Below, in pieces: positions 38,216-46,688 of a stretch of DNA of 64,000 bases. The notes beneath the pieces are model-generated. The model searched no databases and was not told the DNA's origin. It saw only the letters and a program-made list of their open reading frames with translations. A program made the position numbers and the translations under genes. Each line of letters opens with the position of its first letter. Within the stretch, counting starts at the first letter, position 1. Source of the DNA: Aquimarina sp. MAR_2010_214 (GTDB taxonomy: Bacteria; Bacteroidota; Bacteroidia; Flavobacteriales; Flavobacteriaceae); contig NZ_PJMS01000001.1 in assembly GCF_002846555.1 (NCBI RefSeq), positions 2,046,001 through 2,110,000 on the forward strand. Direction: 5' to 3'.

Positions 38216-38959
38216 TTAGTTGAATATATCGTTATCCTTTATAAATAATGCCTTGTAGCGTTCGCTAAATGGGATTTTGGCATCGCTCATTAATATAATG
38301 AGGTTGTCTTCAAAGTAGATTTCTTTAATTTTTTTAATATTAACCAAAAAATTCCGATGTACTTGTGTGAAATTTGGATTCGATAATAGCTCTTTTACTT
38401 TTGTTAAGGATAGTTTAATCAAAAAATTACCGTTTTCACTTATCAGATTGCAATATTTTTCTTTTACCTCAATATAATCAATACATTCTATGGCTAATTT
38501 CATGACACTTTTATTCTTTTTTACAAAAATATAAGTAGGACTCAATACTGCATTTTCTGGGTTGAAGCTTAGAGTGTTAGATTGCTTATAGTGCTTTTCG
38601 ATAGCTAATTCTATAGAAAATAAAAGTTCTAATGTATTATAGGGTTTAAGCAAATAAGTAGCAGGTTGTGTGAGTTTGGCCAGATCAAAAAAATGTTTAC
38701 TCTGCGTACTGGTCAAAAATAAAAAAGGGACGTTAATCTGTTGTTCATTAATCTGTTGTGCCAAAATAATACCATCGGGTTTTCCATCTATCATAATATC
38801 CAAAATAATCATGTCAAAAAACAGATCCTGTATTTTTCTTTCAGCGTCTTGCATCGTTGAAGCTCTCGTAACTTCAAAATTATTATTGCCTAAAAATTCT
38901 GAAATTTCTTTAGCTTCTTCATCTTCATCTTCTAATAATAATAGTTGTAATGTTTTCAA
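38216..38959 (-). CDS. LytTR-family response regulator
   Basis: A 247-residue two-domain regulator. The receiver domain has the acidic pair E10/D11, phospho-acceptor Asp54 in MIILDIMID, Thr83 and Lys105 in LLKPY. The C-terminal LytTR DNA-binding domain (about 145-245) contains CIDYIEVKEKYCNLIS and VHRNFLVNIKKIKEIY. It lies downstream of the histidine kinase on the same strand (97 bp), forming a two-component pair that reads out to DNA binding. Target genes are unknown. Confidence 0.92.
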   Translation of the reverse strand: MKTLQLLLLEDEDEEAKEISEFLGNNNFEVTRASTMQDAERKIQDLFFDMIILDIMIDGKPDGIILAQQINEQQINVPFLFLTSTQSKHFFDLAKLTQPATYLLKPYNTLELLFSIELAIEKHYKQSNTLSFNPENAVLSPTYIFVKKNKSVMKLAIECIDYIEVKEKYCNLISENGNFLIKLSLTKVKELLSNPNFTQVHRNFLVNIKKIKEIYFEDNLIILMSDAKIPFSERYKALFIKDNDIFN

Positions 38960-39056
38960 ACGTCTAAATTTTAGTAATTACTTAATGCTCGTTTCATCTA
39001 TATACATTTCATAAACCATTAGTATTAGTAATGGTATCCATTATAGACTTTCATAG

Positions 39057-40784
39057 CTAATCAATTCCTTTTGGTAATACAATTTTGATCCTTGTACCTT
39101 CGCCAGGCTCACTGTCAAAAATTAATTGTCCATTATTTTTTTTAACGAGTGTATGACATAATAGTAATCCAAGACCTACTCCCTTAGACCGATCAATTTT
39201 ATCGGTGGTAATGCCGTGTAATGAATTGATCTTCGCTAAAATTTCAGGGGGAATACCTGCACCTGTGTCTCTAATCTCAATAAAACATTCGTTTGCAGTG
39301 TGATTACCAGATGTTATTGTGATTTCCCCTTCATTTTTGGTGTATTTAATAGCATTATCAAGAATATTACGAAGGATAATTTTTAAGGATTCCTTGTCGA
39401 CTGTAACCAAAATAGAGGCATCTAATGAGGTTTGGAGTGTAATTTCCTTGGTTGTTGCCAAATATTCATAATCATCTATAACATGTTCAAGAATAGGTTT
39501 TAAAGGATATGTTTCCTGCTCAAAAAATAATTGCTCACTTTGCTCTAGCGACCAGTGCAATACATTGTTTAATAAATGACTGGTGGATTCTGTTAAAGTA
39601 ATTGCAGTATCCGTAGTTTTTTGAATTCCCAACAAATCTTTTTCAGCTATGTGACCCAACAATTTTTCATGCTGTCGTTTCAATGCGTTGATAGGAGATC
39701 GTAAATCATGTGAGACTACAGAGAATAGATAATCTTTGGTTGTGTTTGCGATATCTAATTGCTCTTTCTGTTCTGTAATCAATTTCTTTTTACCAATTAA
39801 CAATTTATAAAAATATCCCAGAACACCAATAAACAAGAGTAAAAGCGAGCTACCTATAATCAGACCGTTACGTTGCGTTTTTTGTCTTTTTATTTTTTCG
39901 TCCTGTAACCATATTTCTTGCTCTTTTTGTGCAATGGCAAGTTGTTTATCTTTTTCGGTAAGCTCCCAGATTTTATCCCTGTTCCAAATAGAATCTTTCC
40001 ATTTCCCGTATTCTATATAATAAGCAACACTTTCTTGATATCGTTTTCTGTTTTTTTCTACTACCGCCATATTTTTGGCTGTATCCTGTTTTAGTTTGAT
40101 ATCATGAAATAAGGTAGCCAAGCGATAAGCTTCTTCGAATAGTGCGATGGCTTCTTCATCTCTGTATTGACTATAATAGGCATTGGCAAGCTCCATTTTG
40201 GTGGCAATTAAAAATAGGGTGTCTTTTTCTTTGATTAAAGCTAACTCTTTAGAAAAGTAATTTTCTGTATTTACATAATCTTTTTTATGTAAATACGATA
40301 TGCCTAGATTATGATACGCAGTTTTTTTTAAAACTTCATCTTTACCCTCCTTATCTTGCTCCAGCCATTTCTTATAATACTCTATAGATTGATCATAATT
40401 TTCTAAAACCAAATATATTTCACCAAGTTTATGATCTTTCAATTCTGAAAATTTAAAATGTTCAGAAATGCTGTTCATGTTCTGGAGTGCTTTGGTATAC
40501 AGGTTTTTGTTAATTGCACTTACGCCCTGAATATAATTCAGGATGTCTCGTTGCTCTTGACTTATTGCAATCTCTAAAGCTCTGCTCGCATAGATATAAC
40601 AAGAATCCCGTTTGTGACTACGATAAAACTCTACAGCGCTGCAAAAATCAGTAACCGAAGTCTTTTCATTACAGTGATTCTCTAAATGATCATAAAATAA
40701 GCCGAGTTGGCCGGTTTTTTGAGATTGATTATACGCAAAATTAGAAGCAAAGAATATACACAATATAACGCTCCATCGATACAT
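39057..40784 (-). CDS. TPR-containing membrane sensor histidine kinase
   Basis: 575 residues: signal-like N-terminus, tetratricopeptide repeats in the periplasm (about 60-260), a coiled coil, one membrane helix (about 306-329), HisKA with His359 in SVVSHDLRSPINAL, and an HATPase_c domain with ILRNILDNAIKYT, DTGAGIPPE and GVGLGLLLCHTLVKK. The kinase should pass phosphate to the LytTR regulator downstream. A TPR sensor region with a single membrane pass is common in Bacteroidota. The start lies 1 bp after the upstream gene's stop, so the two are coupled. Confidence 0.93.
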   Translation of the reverse strand: MYRWSVILCIFFASNFAYNQSQKTGQLGLFYDHLENHCNEKTSVTDFCSAVEFYRSHKRDSCYIYASRALEIAISQEQRDILNYIQGVSAINKNLYTKALQNMNSISEHFKFSELKDHKLGEIYLVLENYDQSIEYYKKWLEQDKEGKDEVLKKTAYHNLGISYLHKKDYVNTENYFSKELALIKEKDTLFLIATKMELANAYYSQYRDEEAIALFEEAYRLATLFHDIKLKQDTAKNMAVVEKNRKRYQESVAYYIEYGKWKDSIWNRDKIWELTEKDKQLAIAQKEQEIWLQDEKIKRQKTQRNGLIIGSSLLLLFIGVLGYFYKLLIGKKKLITEQKEQLDIANTTKDYLFSVVSHDLRSPINALKRQHEKLLGHIAEKDLLGIQKTTDTAITLTESTSHLLNNVLHWSLEQSEQLFFEQETYPLKPILEHVIDDYEYLATTKEITLQTSLDASILVTVDKESLKIILRNILDNAIKYTKNEGEITITSGNHTANECFIEIRDTGAGIPPEILAKINSLHGITTDKIDRSKGVGLGLLLCHTLVKKNNGQLIFDSEPGEGTRIKIVLPKGID

Positions 40785-40785
40785 T

Positions 40786-41280
40786 TTAATCCTGACTTTT
40801 TATAGGAGAAGTTACTGTACCTCTATCCGTTTCGGGATCTAGATTTTTATCATGTACTATAATAGCTTCTACACTCTGTGTTCTCAGCGATGTGATTTTA
40901 TAATCTATCTGAATATGGTACATATTAAATTCTGAGGGGATAGGATCAGTAGAATCATATACAATATTAAAATCCCTGGAAACAACGATGTCATTTTCAG
41001 TTTGTATACTGGTCTTTACATCTGTAACACCATTATAATTAAAAAATATGGTTTTTTCTTCATTTAAAAAGATACCACTACTGGTGTTTTTTAAAGGATC
41101 TAGTTTAAGTGGTAAAAATGAAATAATATTAACAATATAATGCCTTTCTCCTTTGGGATTAGCATATATATTAGCTAAAGATTGTTGTGGGATTTCTGCC
41201 AAAGGAATAGGTTGGGTATTTATTTTGTTACAAAAATTAATCACAAAATCTAATCCGGCCAAAGTAATTTTATTATCCAT
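40786..41280 (-). CDS. Unrecognised cytoplasmic protein coupled to the kinase
   Basis: A 164-residue protein with no signal peptide or membrane segment and no family that I recognise. It starts MDNKITLAGLDFVINF and ends in a polar tail (DPETDRGTVTSPIKSQD). It is predicted mostly beta. It is the first gene of a three-gene unit with the kinase (1 bp gap) and LytTR regulator, so it may be an accessory or signal-carrying component. That role is inferred from position only. Confidence 0.6.
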   Translation of the reverse strand: MDNKITLAGLDFVINFCNKINTQPIPLAEIPQQSLANIYANPKGERHYIVNIISFLPLKLDPLKNTSSGIFLNEEKTIFFNYNGVTDVKTSIQTENDIVVSRDFNIVYDSTDPIPSEFNMYHIQIDYKITSLRTQSVEAIIVHDKNLDPETDRGTVTSPIKSQD

Positions 41281-41517
41281 AGGGTATGCTTATAAAGTTA
41301 TTATATTAAAAAGGGTTAAGGGTTTTTAATAAACCAAAAAAGATAATTTAACAGTCATGAAAAAGCGTATTAAATTATCACATTAAACATACAATAATTT
41401 CTCTGAATGCATAAAATAATGACTGTATTTTATAATATTATTTACAATATATGCAGCAGGTAAATGATATGAATATGTCTGTTCGAGTGATTTTCCGTAA
41501 TGATAATGGGGGGAATA

Positions 41518-41541
41518 GTACTTCGGCAGGCTCAGCAGAAC
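41518..41541. repeat. Dispersed repeat arm (CTTCGGCAGGCTCAGCAG type)
   Basis: Matches the reverse complement of 37762-37785 apart from about four bases, and shares the TTCGnCAnGCTCAG core with 37439-37459. Confidence 0.55.
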
Positions 41542-41574
41542 TATCGAGAACCGGTTTTAAAAGTGAAAAATGTT

Positions 41575-41613
41575 AAATGTAAAACCGCAAAATGTAAAAC
41601 CGCAAAATGTAAA
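41575..41613. repeat. 15-bp tandem repeat
   Basis: AAATGTAAAACCGCA repeats twice in full, with a third partial copy. It is non-coding and lies about 35 bp from the dispersed repeat arm. Confidence 0.6.
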
Positions 41614-41796
41614 ATATTAAAGTGAAAAAATATGAAGCCGGAATGAATGTAGAATATCGAGTAATTAATACAAAATGTAGAAGTGTTTTTGTTTCTTTTT
41701 TATGGTTGGGGTGAGCAAAGAAAGATCAACAGGAGGGGTTGAATTAAGGCTACAAATTTACTCGTTGTATAATTCTTAATTATGTTTCCAAAATAA

Positions 41797-41804
41797 TATC
41801 TTTG
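41797..41804 (+). promoter_or_regulatory. -7 box very close to the ATG at 41812
   Basis: TATCTTTG ends only 7 nt before the ATG. If it is used, transcription would begin at or within a few bases of the start codon, giving a leaderless or nearly leaderless mRNA. Confidence 0.4.
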
Positions 41805-41811
41805 CCACCCT

Positions 41812-42189
41812 ATGACCAGAATACTTACCAGACAAGAATTACATAACCTTGCAATGAATATTGTAGGTGAAGAATTAGAAAAAAAAAGTTTCGAATTTAT
41901 TGCAATTAATAGCACTCTGGGAAAACATCCGCAGTTTGTGTGTGTTGATGCATCTAATCAAAGATATTTCGTGCTTGTTAAAGTAGTTTCGTATCCAGAT
42001 AACCCTCATAATTATGATGTCATCTGGATGGAGTCGTTTAAAAAACATGCTATAGAACAAGAAGCAAAAGTATTCTATGCCGGTGTTGGTTTACAAAATT
42101 CTGAAAACCCAAATAAACCGGTGTTTTTAAACGAAGAATATGTTTTAGAATATGCAGGATTACAAACAATAGAAACTCATTTGAACTAA
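41812..42189 (+). CDS. Small conserved-type protein encoded with apbE
   Basis: A 125-residue soluble protein (MTRILTRQELHNLAMNIVGEE...) with no signal peptide and no known catalytic motif. It has an alternating strand pattern (FVCVDASNQRYFVLVKVV, KVFYAGVGLQN). It lies 4 bp upstream of apbE and is surely co-transcribed. I recall similar small genes between nqrF and apbE in flavobacteria, which would link it to Nqr maturation, but it has none of the NqrF cofactor motifs. Function is unknown. Confidence 0.7.
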   Translation: MTRILTRQELHNLAMNIVGEELEKKSFEFIAINSTLGKHPQFVCVDASNQRYFVLVKVVSYPDNPHNYDVIWMESFKKHAIEQEAKVFYAGVGLQNSENPNKPVFLNEEYVLEYAGLQTIETHLN

Positions 42190-42193
42190 AATT

Positions 42194-43189
42194 ATGATTC
42201 GAAAAATAGGTATAGTTATATTAATAGGATTGTTTGTCTCATGTAAAAAGGAGGCTAAATTACACCTTAACTACACTAATGGAAAAGCTTTTGGGACTAC
42301 TTTTTCTGCTCAGTTTATTGATGATAAAGAGTATGATTTTTCAACATCATATGACAGTTTGATTGCTGTTATTAATAGATCAATGTCTACTTATATCAAG
42401 GATTCTGATATCTCCAGAATTAACTCTGGTGATACTACAGTAACGATAGATGAGCATTTTGTAAACGTATTTACCACTTCTAAGAAAATATATGAAGAAA
42501 CCAATGGTGCTTTTGATCCTACTATTGGGATTTTGGTAAATGCATGGGATTTTGGGCCAGAAGGAAAAATCACCTCTTTAGATAGTCTTAAAATAGATAG
42601 TTTATTGCTATCAGTTGGTTTACATAAAGTAACATTGAAAGGAGATAGAATTGTAAAAAAAGATCCTAAAACATATATCGATTTTAATGCATTGGCAAAA
42701 GGATATGGAGTAGATGTTTTTGCTGAATTTTTTGAAAGCAAAGGATTCAAAAATTACCTGGTTGAAATAGGAGGAGAGATTAGAGGTAAAGGAAGTAATG
42801 TAATTAAACAGAAACCTTGGAGGATAGGAGTAGAAGATCCTAATTTTGATGATACACAATCCTATAGCAAGATAATTTCATTACATGATGAAGCGATGGC
42901 TACTTCTGGCGGGTATAGAAAATATAAAATTGATGAAAACGGAGAGCGATATATTCATATTTTGAATGCCAAAACAGGATATCCCCTAAAATCAAACCTT
43001 CTGGCAGTTTCTATCATTACCAATACCTGTATGGAAGCAGATGCATATGCAACTGCATTAATGTCGATGGGATTAGAAGACTCAAAAAAATTCTTAGAAA
43101 CACATCAAGAACTCAAAGCATACTTTATTTATGAAGATCAGAATAAGGAATTAAAAACATTATCTGTAAATGGTTTTCCTGAAAAGTAA
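42194..43189 (+). CDS. apbE: FAD:protein FMN transferase (ApbE), lipoprotein
   Basis: A 331-residue lipoprotein (lipobox ending VSC, modified Cys17) that transfers FMN from FAD to threonines of NqrB and NqrC outside the inner membrane. ApbE signatures are GTTFSAQF, STYIKDSDISRIN, GAFDPTIGILVNAWDFG, DFNALAKGYGVD, YLVEIGGEIRGKG and the metal-binding AMATSGGYRKY, then HILNAKTGYP and ADAYATALMSMG. It sits 5.9 kb from nqrF, separated by an accessory segment, and ends 3 bp from a convergent methyltransferase gene. Confidence 0.94.
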   Translation: MIRKIGIVILIGLFVSCKKEAKLHLNYTNGKAFGTTFSAQFIDDKEYDFSTSYDSLIAVINRSMSTYIKDSDISRINSGDTTVTIDEHFVNVFTTSKKIYEETNGAFDPTIGILVNAWDFGPEGKITSLDSLKIDSLLLSVGLHKVTLKGDRIVKKDPKTYIDFNALAKGYGVDVFAEFFESKGFKNYLVEIGGEIRGKGSNVIKQKPWRIGVEDPNFDDTQSYSKIISLHDEAMATSGGYRKYKIDENGERYIHILNAKTGYPLKSNLLAVSIITNTCMEADAYATALMSMGLEDSKKFLETHQELKAYFIYEDQNKELKTLSVNGFPEK

Positions 43190-43192
43190 AAA

Positions 43193-43960
43193 TTAAGACT
43201 TATAACAAACAGGAAGGATCTCACCAGGAGCAAGACAGTACTTAGTGACTGACTCTTTTGATAAAATATTGGTGTAGTCTACTTCATCGACTTTAAAACC
43301 AATAGATCTTAATTTTTCGAAATAATCCCGACCATAGACCCTTACATGATCATATTGACCAAATATTCTGGCTCGTTCTTGTGGATCGGTGATGCTATTG
43401 TCTTCAAAGGTTACATCTCTATTTAGATCCTGAGGGATTTGCAGAATTGCCATTCCACCCGGTTTTAACACCCTGAAAATTTCTTGCATAGCCGTTGTGT
43501 CATCTGGGATGTGTTCTAAAACATGATTACAAAAGATAACGTCATATTCGCTATCGGTAAAAGGTAAATTGCAGATATCTGCTTTTACATCTGCCAATGG
43601 AGAATTAAGATCAGTAGTAGTATAATCAAGGTGTTTTAAATTTCTAAACCTTTTATAAAAGGCCTGTTCAGGAGCAAAATGTAATACTTTGGTGGGCGTC
43701 GTAAAAAATTCGGTTTCATGAGTTAGAAATAACCAGAGTAACCGATGACGTTCTAATGATAAAGTTGATGGAGAAAGCACATTATCTCTTTGTTTACCAT
43801 ATCCATAAGGTAAAAAACGAGAAAAGCTTTTACCATCAATTGGGTCAGTATAGGTGTTTCCCCTTAAAAATAATGATAATATCGGGCGTGCTATATAACT
43901 CAACCGAATCAATAGCGGTCTGGGGATCGTATTAAGTATAAATTTAAATAGTTTTTTCAT
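43193..43960 (-). CDS. Class I SAM-dependent methyltransferase
   Basis: A 255-residue methyltransferase of the UbiE/Methyltransf_11 type. Motif I is unusual (VLHFAPEQAFYKRF in place of a glycine-rich loop), followed by TTDLNSPLADVKADICNLPF, YDVIFCNHVLEHIPDD and [17 protein letters not shown]. The N-terminal 45 residues are basic and hydrophobic, which suggests membrane association. The substrate is unknown. A small molecule or lipid-linked sugar is possible. It is followed upstream by map, 48 bp away on the same strand. Confidence 0.85.
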   Translation of the reverse strand: MKKLFKFILNTIPRPLLIRLSYIARPILSLFLRGNTYTDPIDGKSFSRFLPYGYGKQRDNVLSPSTLSLERHRLLWLFLTHETEFFTTPTKVLHFAPEQAFYKRFRNLKHLDYTTTDLNSPLADVKADICNLPFTDSEYDVIFCNHVLEHIPDDTTAMQEIFRVLKPGGMAILQIPQDLNRDVTFEDNSITDPQERARIFGQYDHVRVYGRDYFEKLRSIGFKVDEVDYTNILSKESVTKYCLAPGEILPVCYKS

Positions 43961-44007
43961 TTTGAAAAGCTACACAAAGAAAACTCTTGAGTACTAAAGA
44001 ACAGATA

Positions 44008-44826
44008 CTATACAGTCAATACTTCTTGTCTAAATGCATCTTCTTCATTAGATTCGATACCTAATGCCTGATAGATATATTTAAAAGTTGAGAGGATTTC
44101 TGGTTTTCCATCAATTATCGCTACATCATGTTCAAAATGAGCACTTGGTTTCCCATCAGCCGTAAGAATAGTCCACCCATCTTGTAATTGTTTAATACGG
44201 TGAGTTCCCATGTTTGTCATAGGCTCAATTGCAACGACCATACCTTCGATAAATTTTTTCCCTTTTCCACGTCTTCCATAATTAGGCATTTCAGGATCTT
44301 CATGCATTTTTCGACCCAAACCATGCCCTACTAATTCTCTAACTACACCATAACCTGCTTCTTCAGTAAATTTTTGGATAGCATACCCAACATCACCTAC
44401 TCGCTTTCCAACTTTAAGTTCTGCAATCCCAACGTATAAAGATTCTTTAGTAACGCGAAGTAAGCGCTCTACTTCTTCAGATACTTCGCCTACAGGAAAT
44501 GTATACGCATGATCTCCATAGAAATCATTTTTAATCGCACCACAATCAATAGATATAATATCACCTTCTTCTAAGGGGGTATTATTCGGAATCCCATGAA
44601 CTACTTGAGCATTAGGACTCATACATAAGGTGTTTGGGAAATCATACAATCCCAAAAATCCGGGAATTGCACCATGATCTCTAATAAACTCTTCTGCAAG
44701 TTTATCCAAATGTAGCGTAGTTACCCCAGGTTTAACTTCGGAGGCTAACATCCCTAATGTCTTTGATACGATTAATGCACTTTCGCGCATTAATTCTATT
44801 TCTTCACGTGTTTTGGTAATAATCAT
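44008..44826 (-). CDS. map: Type I methionine aminopeptidase
   Basis: A 272-residue dinuclear metallopeptidase that removes the initiator methionine. Metal-ligand regions are ISIDCGAIKNDFYGDHAYTF (two Asp), GHGLGRKMHEDPEMPNYG (His and substrate His), AIEPMT (Glu) and SAHFEHDVAI. The C-terminus is slightly longer than in the 264-residue E. coli enzyme. A -7 box (TAAATTTG on the minus strand, 44862-44855) lies 29 nt upstream of the ATG. Confidence 0.96.
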   Translation of the reverse strand: MIITKTREEIELMRESALIVSKTLGMLASEVKPGVTTLHLDKLAEEFIRDHGAIPGFLGLYDFPNTLCMSPNAQVVHGIPNNTPLEEGDIISIDCGAIKNDFYGDHAYTFPVGEVSEEVERLLRVTKESLYVGIAELKVGKRVGDVGYAIQKFTEEAGYGVVRELVGHGLGRKMHEDPEMPNYGRRGKGKKFIEGMVVAIEPMTNMGTHRIKQLQDGWTILTADGKPSAHFEHDVAIIDGKPEILSTFKYIYQALGIESNEEDAFRQEVLTV

Positions 44827-44854
44827 ATGTAAACAATTCCTTGGTAAAAGAAGG

Positions 44855-44862
44855 CAAATTTA
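44855..44862 (-). promoter_or_regulatory. -7 box upstream of map
   Basis: The minus strand reads TAAATTTG, matching TAnnTTTG, 29 nt before the start codon. No -33 TTG was found at normal spacing. Confidence 0.4.
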
Positions 44863-44941
44863 CAAAGAATAATGCATGTTCTACCTAACAGTACCTTCTA
44901 TTTTATGATTTCACTTTTTTACTATAGTGATTAACGTATTT

Positions 44942-45403
44942 TTAAGTAGTTTTTAATGTAAATGAAGTAGTTAGACCCACACTAAAATTTCGAGGGAGTT
45001 TATCGACTCCAAAAATTGCTCTGGTGTGTGTGCCTTTTTCTTCTAGTACTTCAATAAATAAGTCAGAAGCACCATTTACCACAATAGGAGAATCATCCCA
45101 ATGCATACTTGACTGGAAGTAAGCATCAATATGATTGAGTCCTTCGATAGTATCAAAGCCAATTTTTTCATCAATTTGGGCAAGAACATTAAGAGCACAT
45201 AATTTCATAGCTTCATACCCTTGATCTGTAGTTATGGTGTCACCCAATCTACCTTGATATAAATACGCTCCATTGCGAATAGGAAATTGAATAGCTATAT
45301 AGGCTATATTTCCCCTTGTATTTACAGATACGTAAGATCCTCCTGGAGTTGATATTTCTGGTAATTGGAGTCCGAGTGCGTTTAATTTTTCTTTTGGTGT
45401 CAT
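44942..45403 (-). CDS. RidA family protein (YjgF/YER057c/UK114 superfamily)
   Basis: A 153-residue protein of the longer RidA-like subgroup (YoaB-like). Canonical RidA has about 128 residues and deaminates reactive enamines. Conserved parts are YVSVNTRGNIAYIA, LGDTITTDQGYEAMKLCALNVLAQI and GTHTRAIFGVDKLPRNFSV. The Arg of HTRAIFGV is where the active-site arginine lies in this family. Enamine/imine hydrolysis is likely, but the substrate is unknown. Confidence 0.88.
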   Translation of the reverse strand: MTPKEKLNALGLQLPEISTPGGSYVSVNTRGNIAYIAIQFPIRNGAYLYQGRLGDTITTDQGYEAMKLCALNVLAQIDEKIGFDTIEGLNHIDAYFQSSMHWDDSPIVVNGASDLFIEVLEEKGTHTRAIFGVDKLPRNFSVGLTTSFTLKTT

Positions 45404-45707
45404 CGTATTATTTAATCCTCGTAAGAATGTTTATAGGGTTGTTTAGAAACAATGGCTAACATACCTTTTTCGAGAGTTTCTTTTGCAAACTTTACGCAAG
45501 AAAAAGAGAACTGGTAATAGCTAAAAAAAATGTTTTTCTGATTTTGATCCATAATTGTTTCCCCTGCCAATATATACAAAAGCTAATGCCTGATCCAATG
45601 ATTTGACGCTAGTTTAACAAATAATGAAGTATCGACGCAGCGTTTTTATTTTTTTAAGGTTTAATAGATAGAAAACAAAGATAATATTCACTTAAAAAAA
45701 GAAAACC
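45404..45707. other. Intergenic region with no recognised gene
   Basis: About 300 bp between two divergent genes. A 21-codon ATG frame (45452-45517) exists, but I see no support for it. No -7 box of good quality was found. Confidence 0.4.
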
Positions 45708-46559
45708 ATGAAAAAACTATTGATTTGTGCCCTGATTTTTGGCCTAGTAGTGAGTTGTACTAAAAATGATGTTGATGATAGTGTTTCTGAACAAAATAAT
45801 AAAGAAACATTTGAATTGAGTAAAACAATGAACTTCGCTATGGATGATTTTGGAAAAATCTCAGAACAAGCTTCTTTAAATCTTAAAAACTCATCCAAAA
45901 ATAGTAAAGAAACTTGTTTCTCTATTGAATTATTGATTTCTTATCAGGAAAAACCCATTCCAGGTTTTTCAGGATATGATTACTACAGCAAATTGATTTT
46001 GAATGATGCAGGAGATCAATGTCAATTTGACGATTGGACAGGTGGCTTAGAATACTATGTAGCCGAAAATTTACTATCTAAATTTAAAGATTCTGCGGTG
46101 TTTAAAAATGTACAATATGATCAAGGGTATATTTTTAATGGGTACAGAGTTGCTCAAAAAAATGAAGAACAAAGCACTGATGATATTCCTGTATTTGATG
46201 TGAAAATAGATGGGGTTATTTCAGCTCCCGATGGAGAAACGTATCAATATACGACGAATAGAAATTTTTCTTTTGAAAACCGTTTTACAGAGCAGGAGGT
46301 TATTACCTTGAAAGAATCCTCTTCATTAGAAAATTTAAAAGAACCTTTCTTTATAAAAACAAAATCTGTTGATGGATCTCCAATAGTATATAAAGCAGCC
46401 TGTTTTGAAGGATTAAGCTTTCTTAAATATCCTGTGCAGGGATTACAAGAATATTCTAGTAATTATGGAGTTAATTTTAATATTGATTTTGGTGATGGAA
46501 CCTGTGATCGTAAGGTTGTACTTACTTCAGTAGAAGGAACGATAACTTTTGATCTATAG
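45708..46559 (+). CDS. Lipoprotein of unknown function
   Basis: A 283-residue exported lipoprotein with signal peptide MKKLLICALIFGLVVSC (lipid-modified Cys17) followed by a polar spacer. The mature part is mostly beta and contains four spaced cysteines (ETCFSIELL, GDQCQFDDW, KAACFEGLS, GDGTCDRKV) that could form disulphides. I recognise no family. The IS110 element begins about 80 bp downstream, after a terminator. Confidence 0.75.
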   Translation: MKKLLICALIFGLVVSCTKNDVDDSVSEQNNKETFELSKTMNFAMDDFGKISEQASLNLKNSSKNSKETCFSIELLISYQEKPIPGFSGYDYYSKLILNDAGDQCQFDDWTGGLEYYVAENLLSKFKDSAVFKNVQYDQGYIFNGYRVAQKNEEQSTDDIPVFDVKIDGVISAPDGETYQYTTNRNFSFENRFTEQEVITLKESSSLENLKEPFFIKTKSVDGSPIVYKAACFEGLSFLKYPVQGLQEYSSNYGVNFNIDFGDGTCDRKVVLTSVEGTITFDL

Positions 46560-46573
46560 AACTTATATCAAAT

Positions 46574-46615
46574 CAAAAAAAAACCGGTCTATAAAACATC
46601 TTATAGACCAGTTTT
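46574..46615 (+). terminator. Terminator after the lipoprotein gene
   Basis: A 15-bp stem with one mismatch (about 46578-46592 with 46599-46613), a 6-nt loop and a T run. It is active in the plus direction and possibly on both strands. Confidence 0.7.
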
Positions 46616-46688
46616 TATATATAAATAATGTATTTATAACCTGTTGTGTATTTAAGCTTTTTTAATTCGAAATTCGTCAATTCGATTT

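Larger units (their letters stand above)
41281..41811. other. Repeat-containing intergenic region before the apbE unit
   Basis: About 530 bp without a convincing gene. It holds a dispersed palindromic repeat arm (41518-41541), a 15-bp tandem repeat (about 41575-41613) and the -7 box for the next gene (41797-41804). Confidence 0.6.

Noticed and set aside
41362-41391. Nine-codon frame MKKRIKLSH that resembles the start of a peptide precursor
   Set aside because: It ends after nine codons, has no core peptide and no modification genes nearby.
36433-41811. The accessory segment as a new defence island
   Set aside because: No nuclease, NTPase, reverse transcriptase or toxin domain was recognised. 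The content is a DUF4846 protein, repeats and a two-component system.
45452-45517. 21-codon ATG frame (MANIPFSRVSF...)
   Set aside because: Short, with no promoter, no leader signal and no known family. It may be chance.
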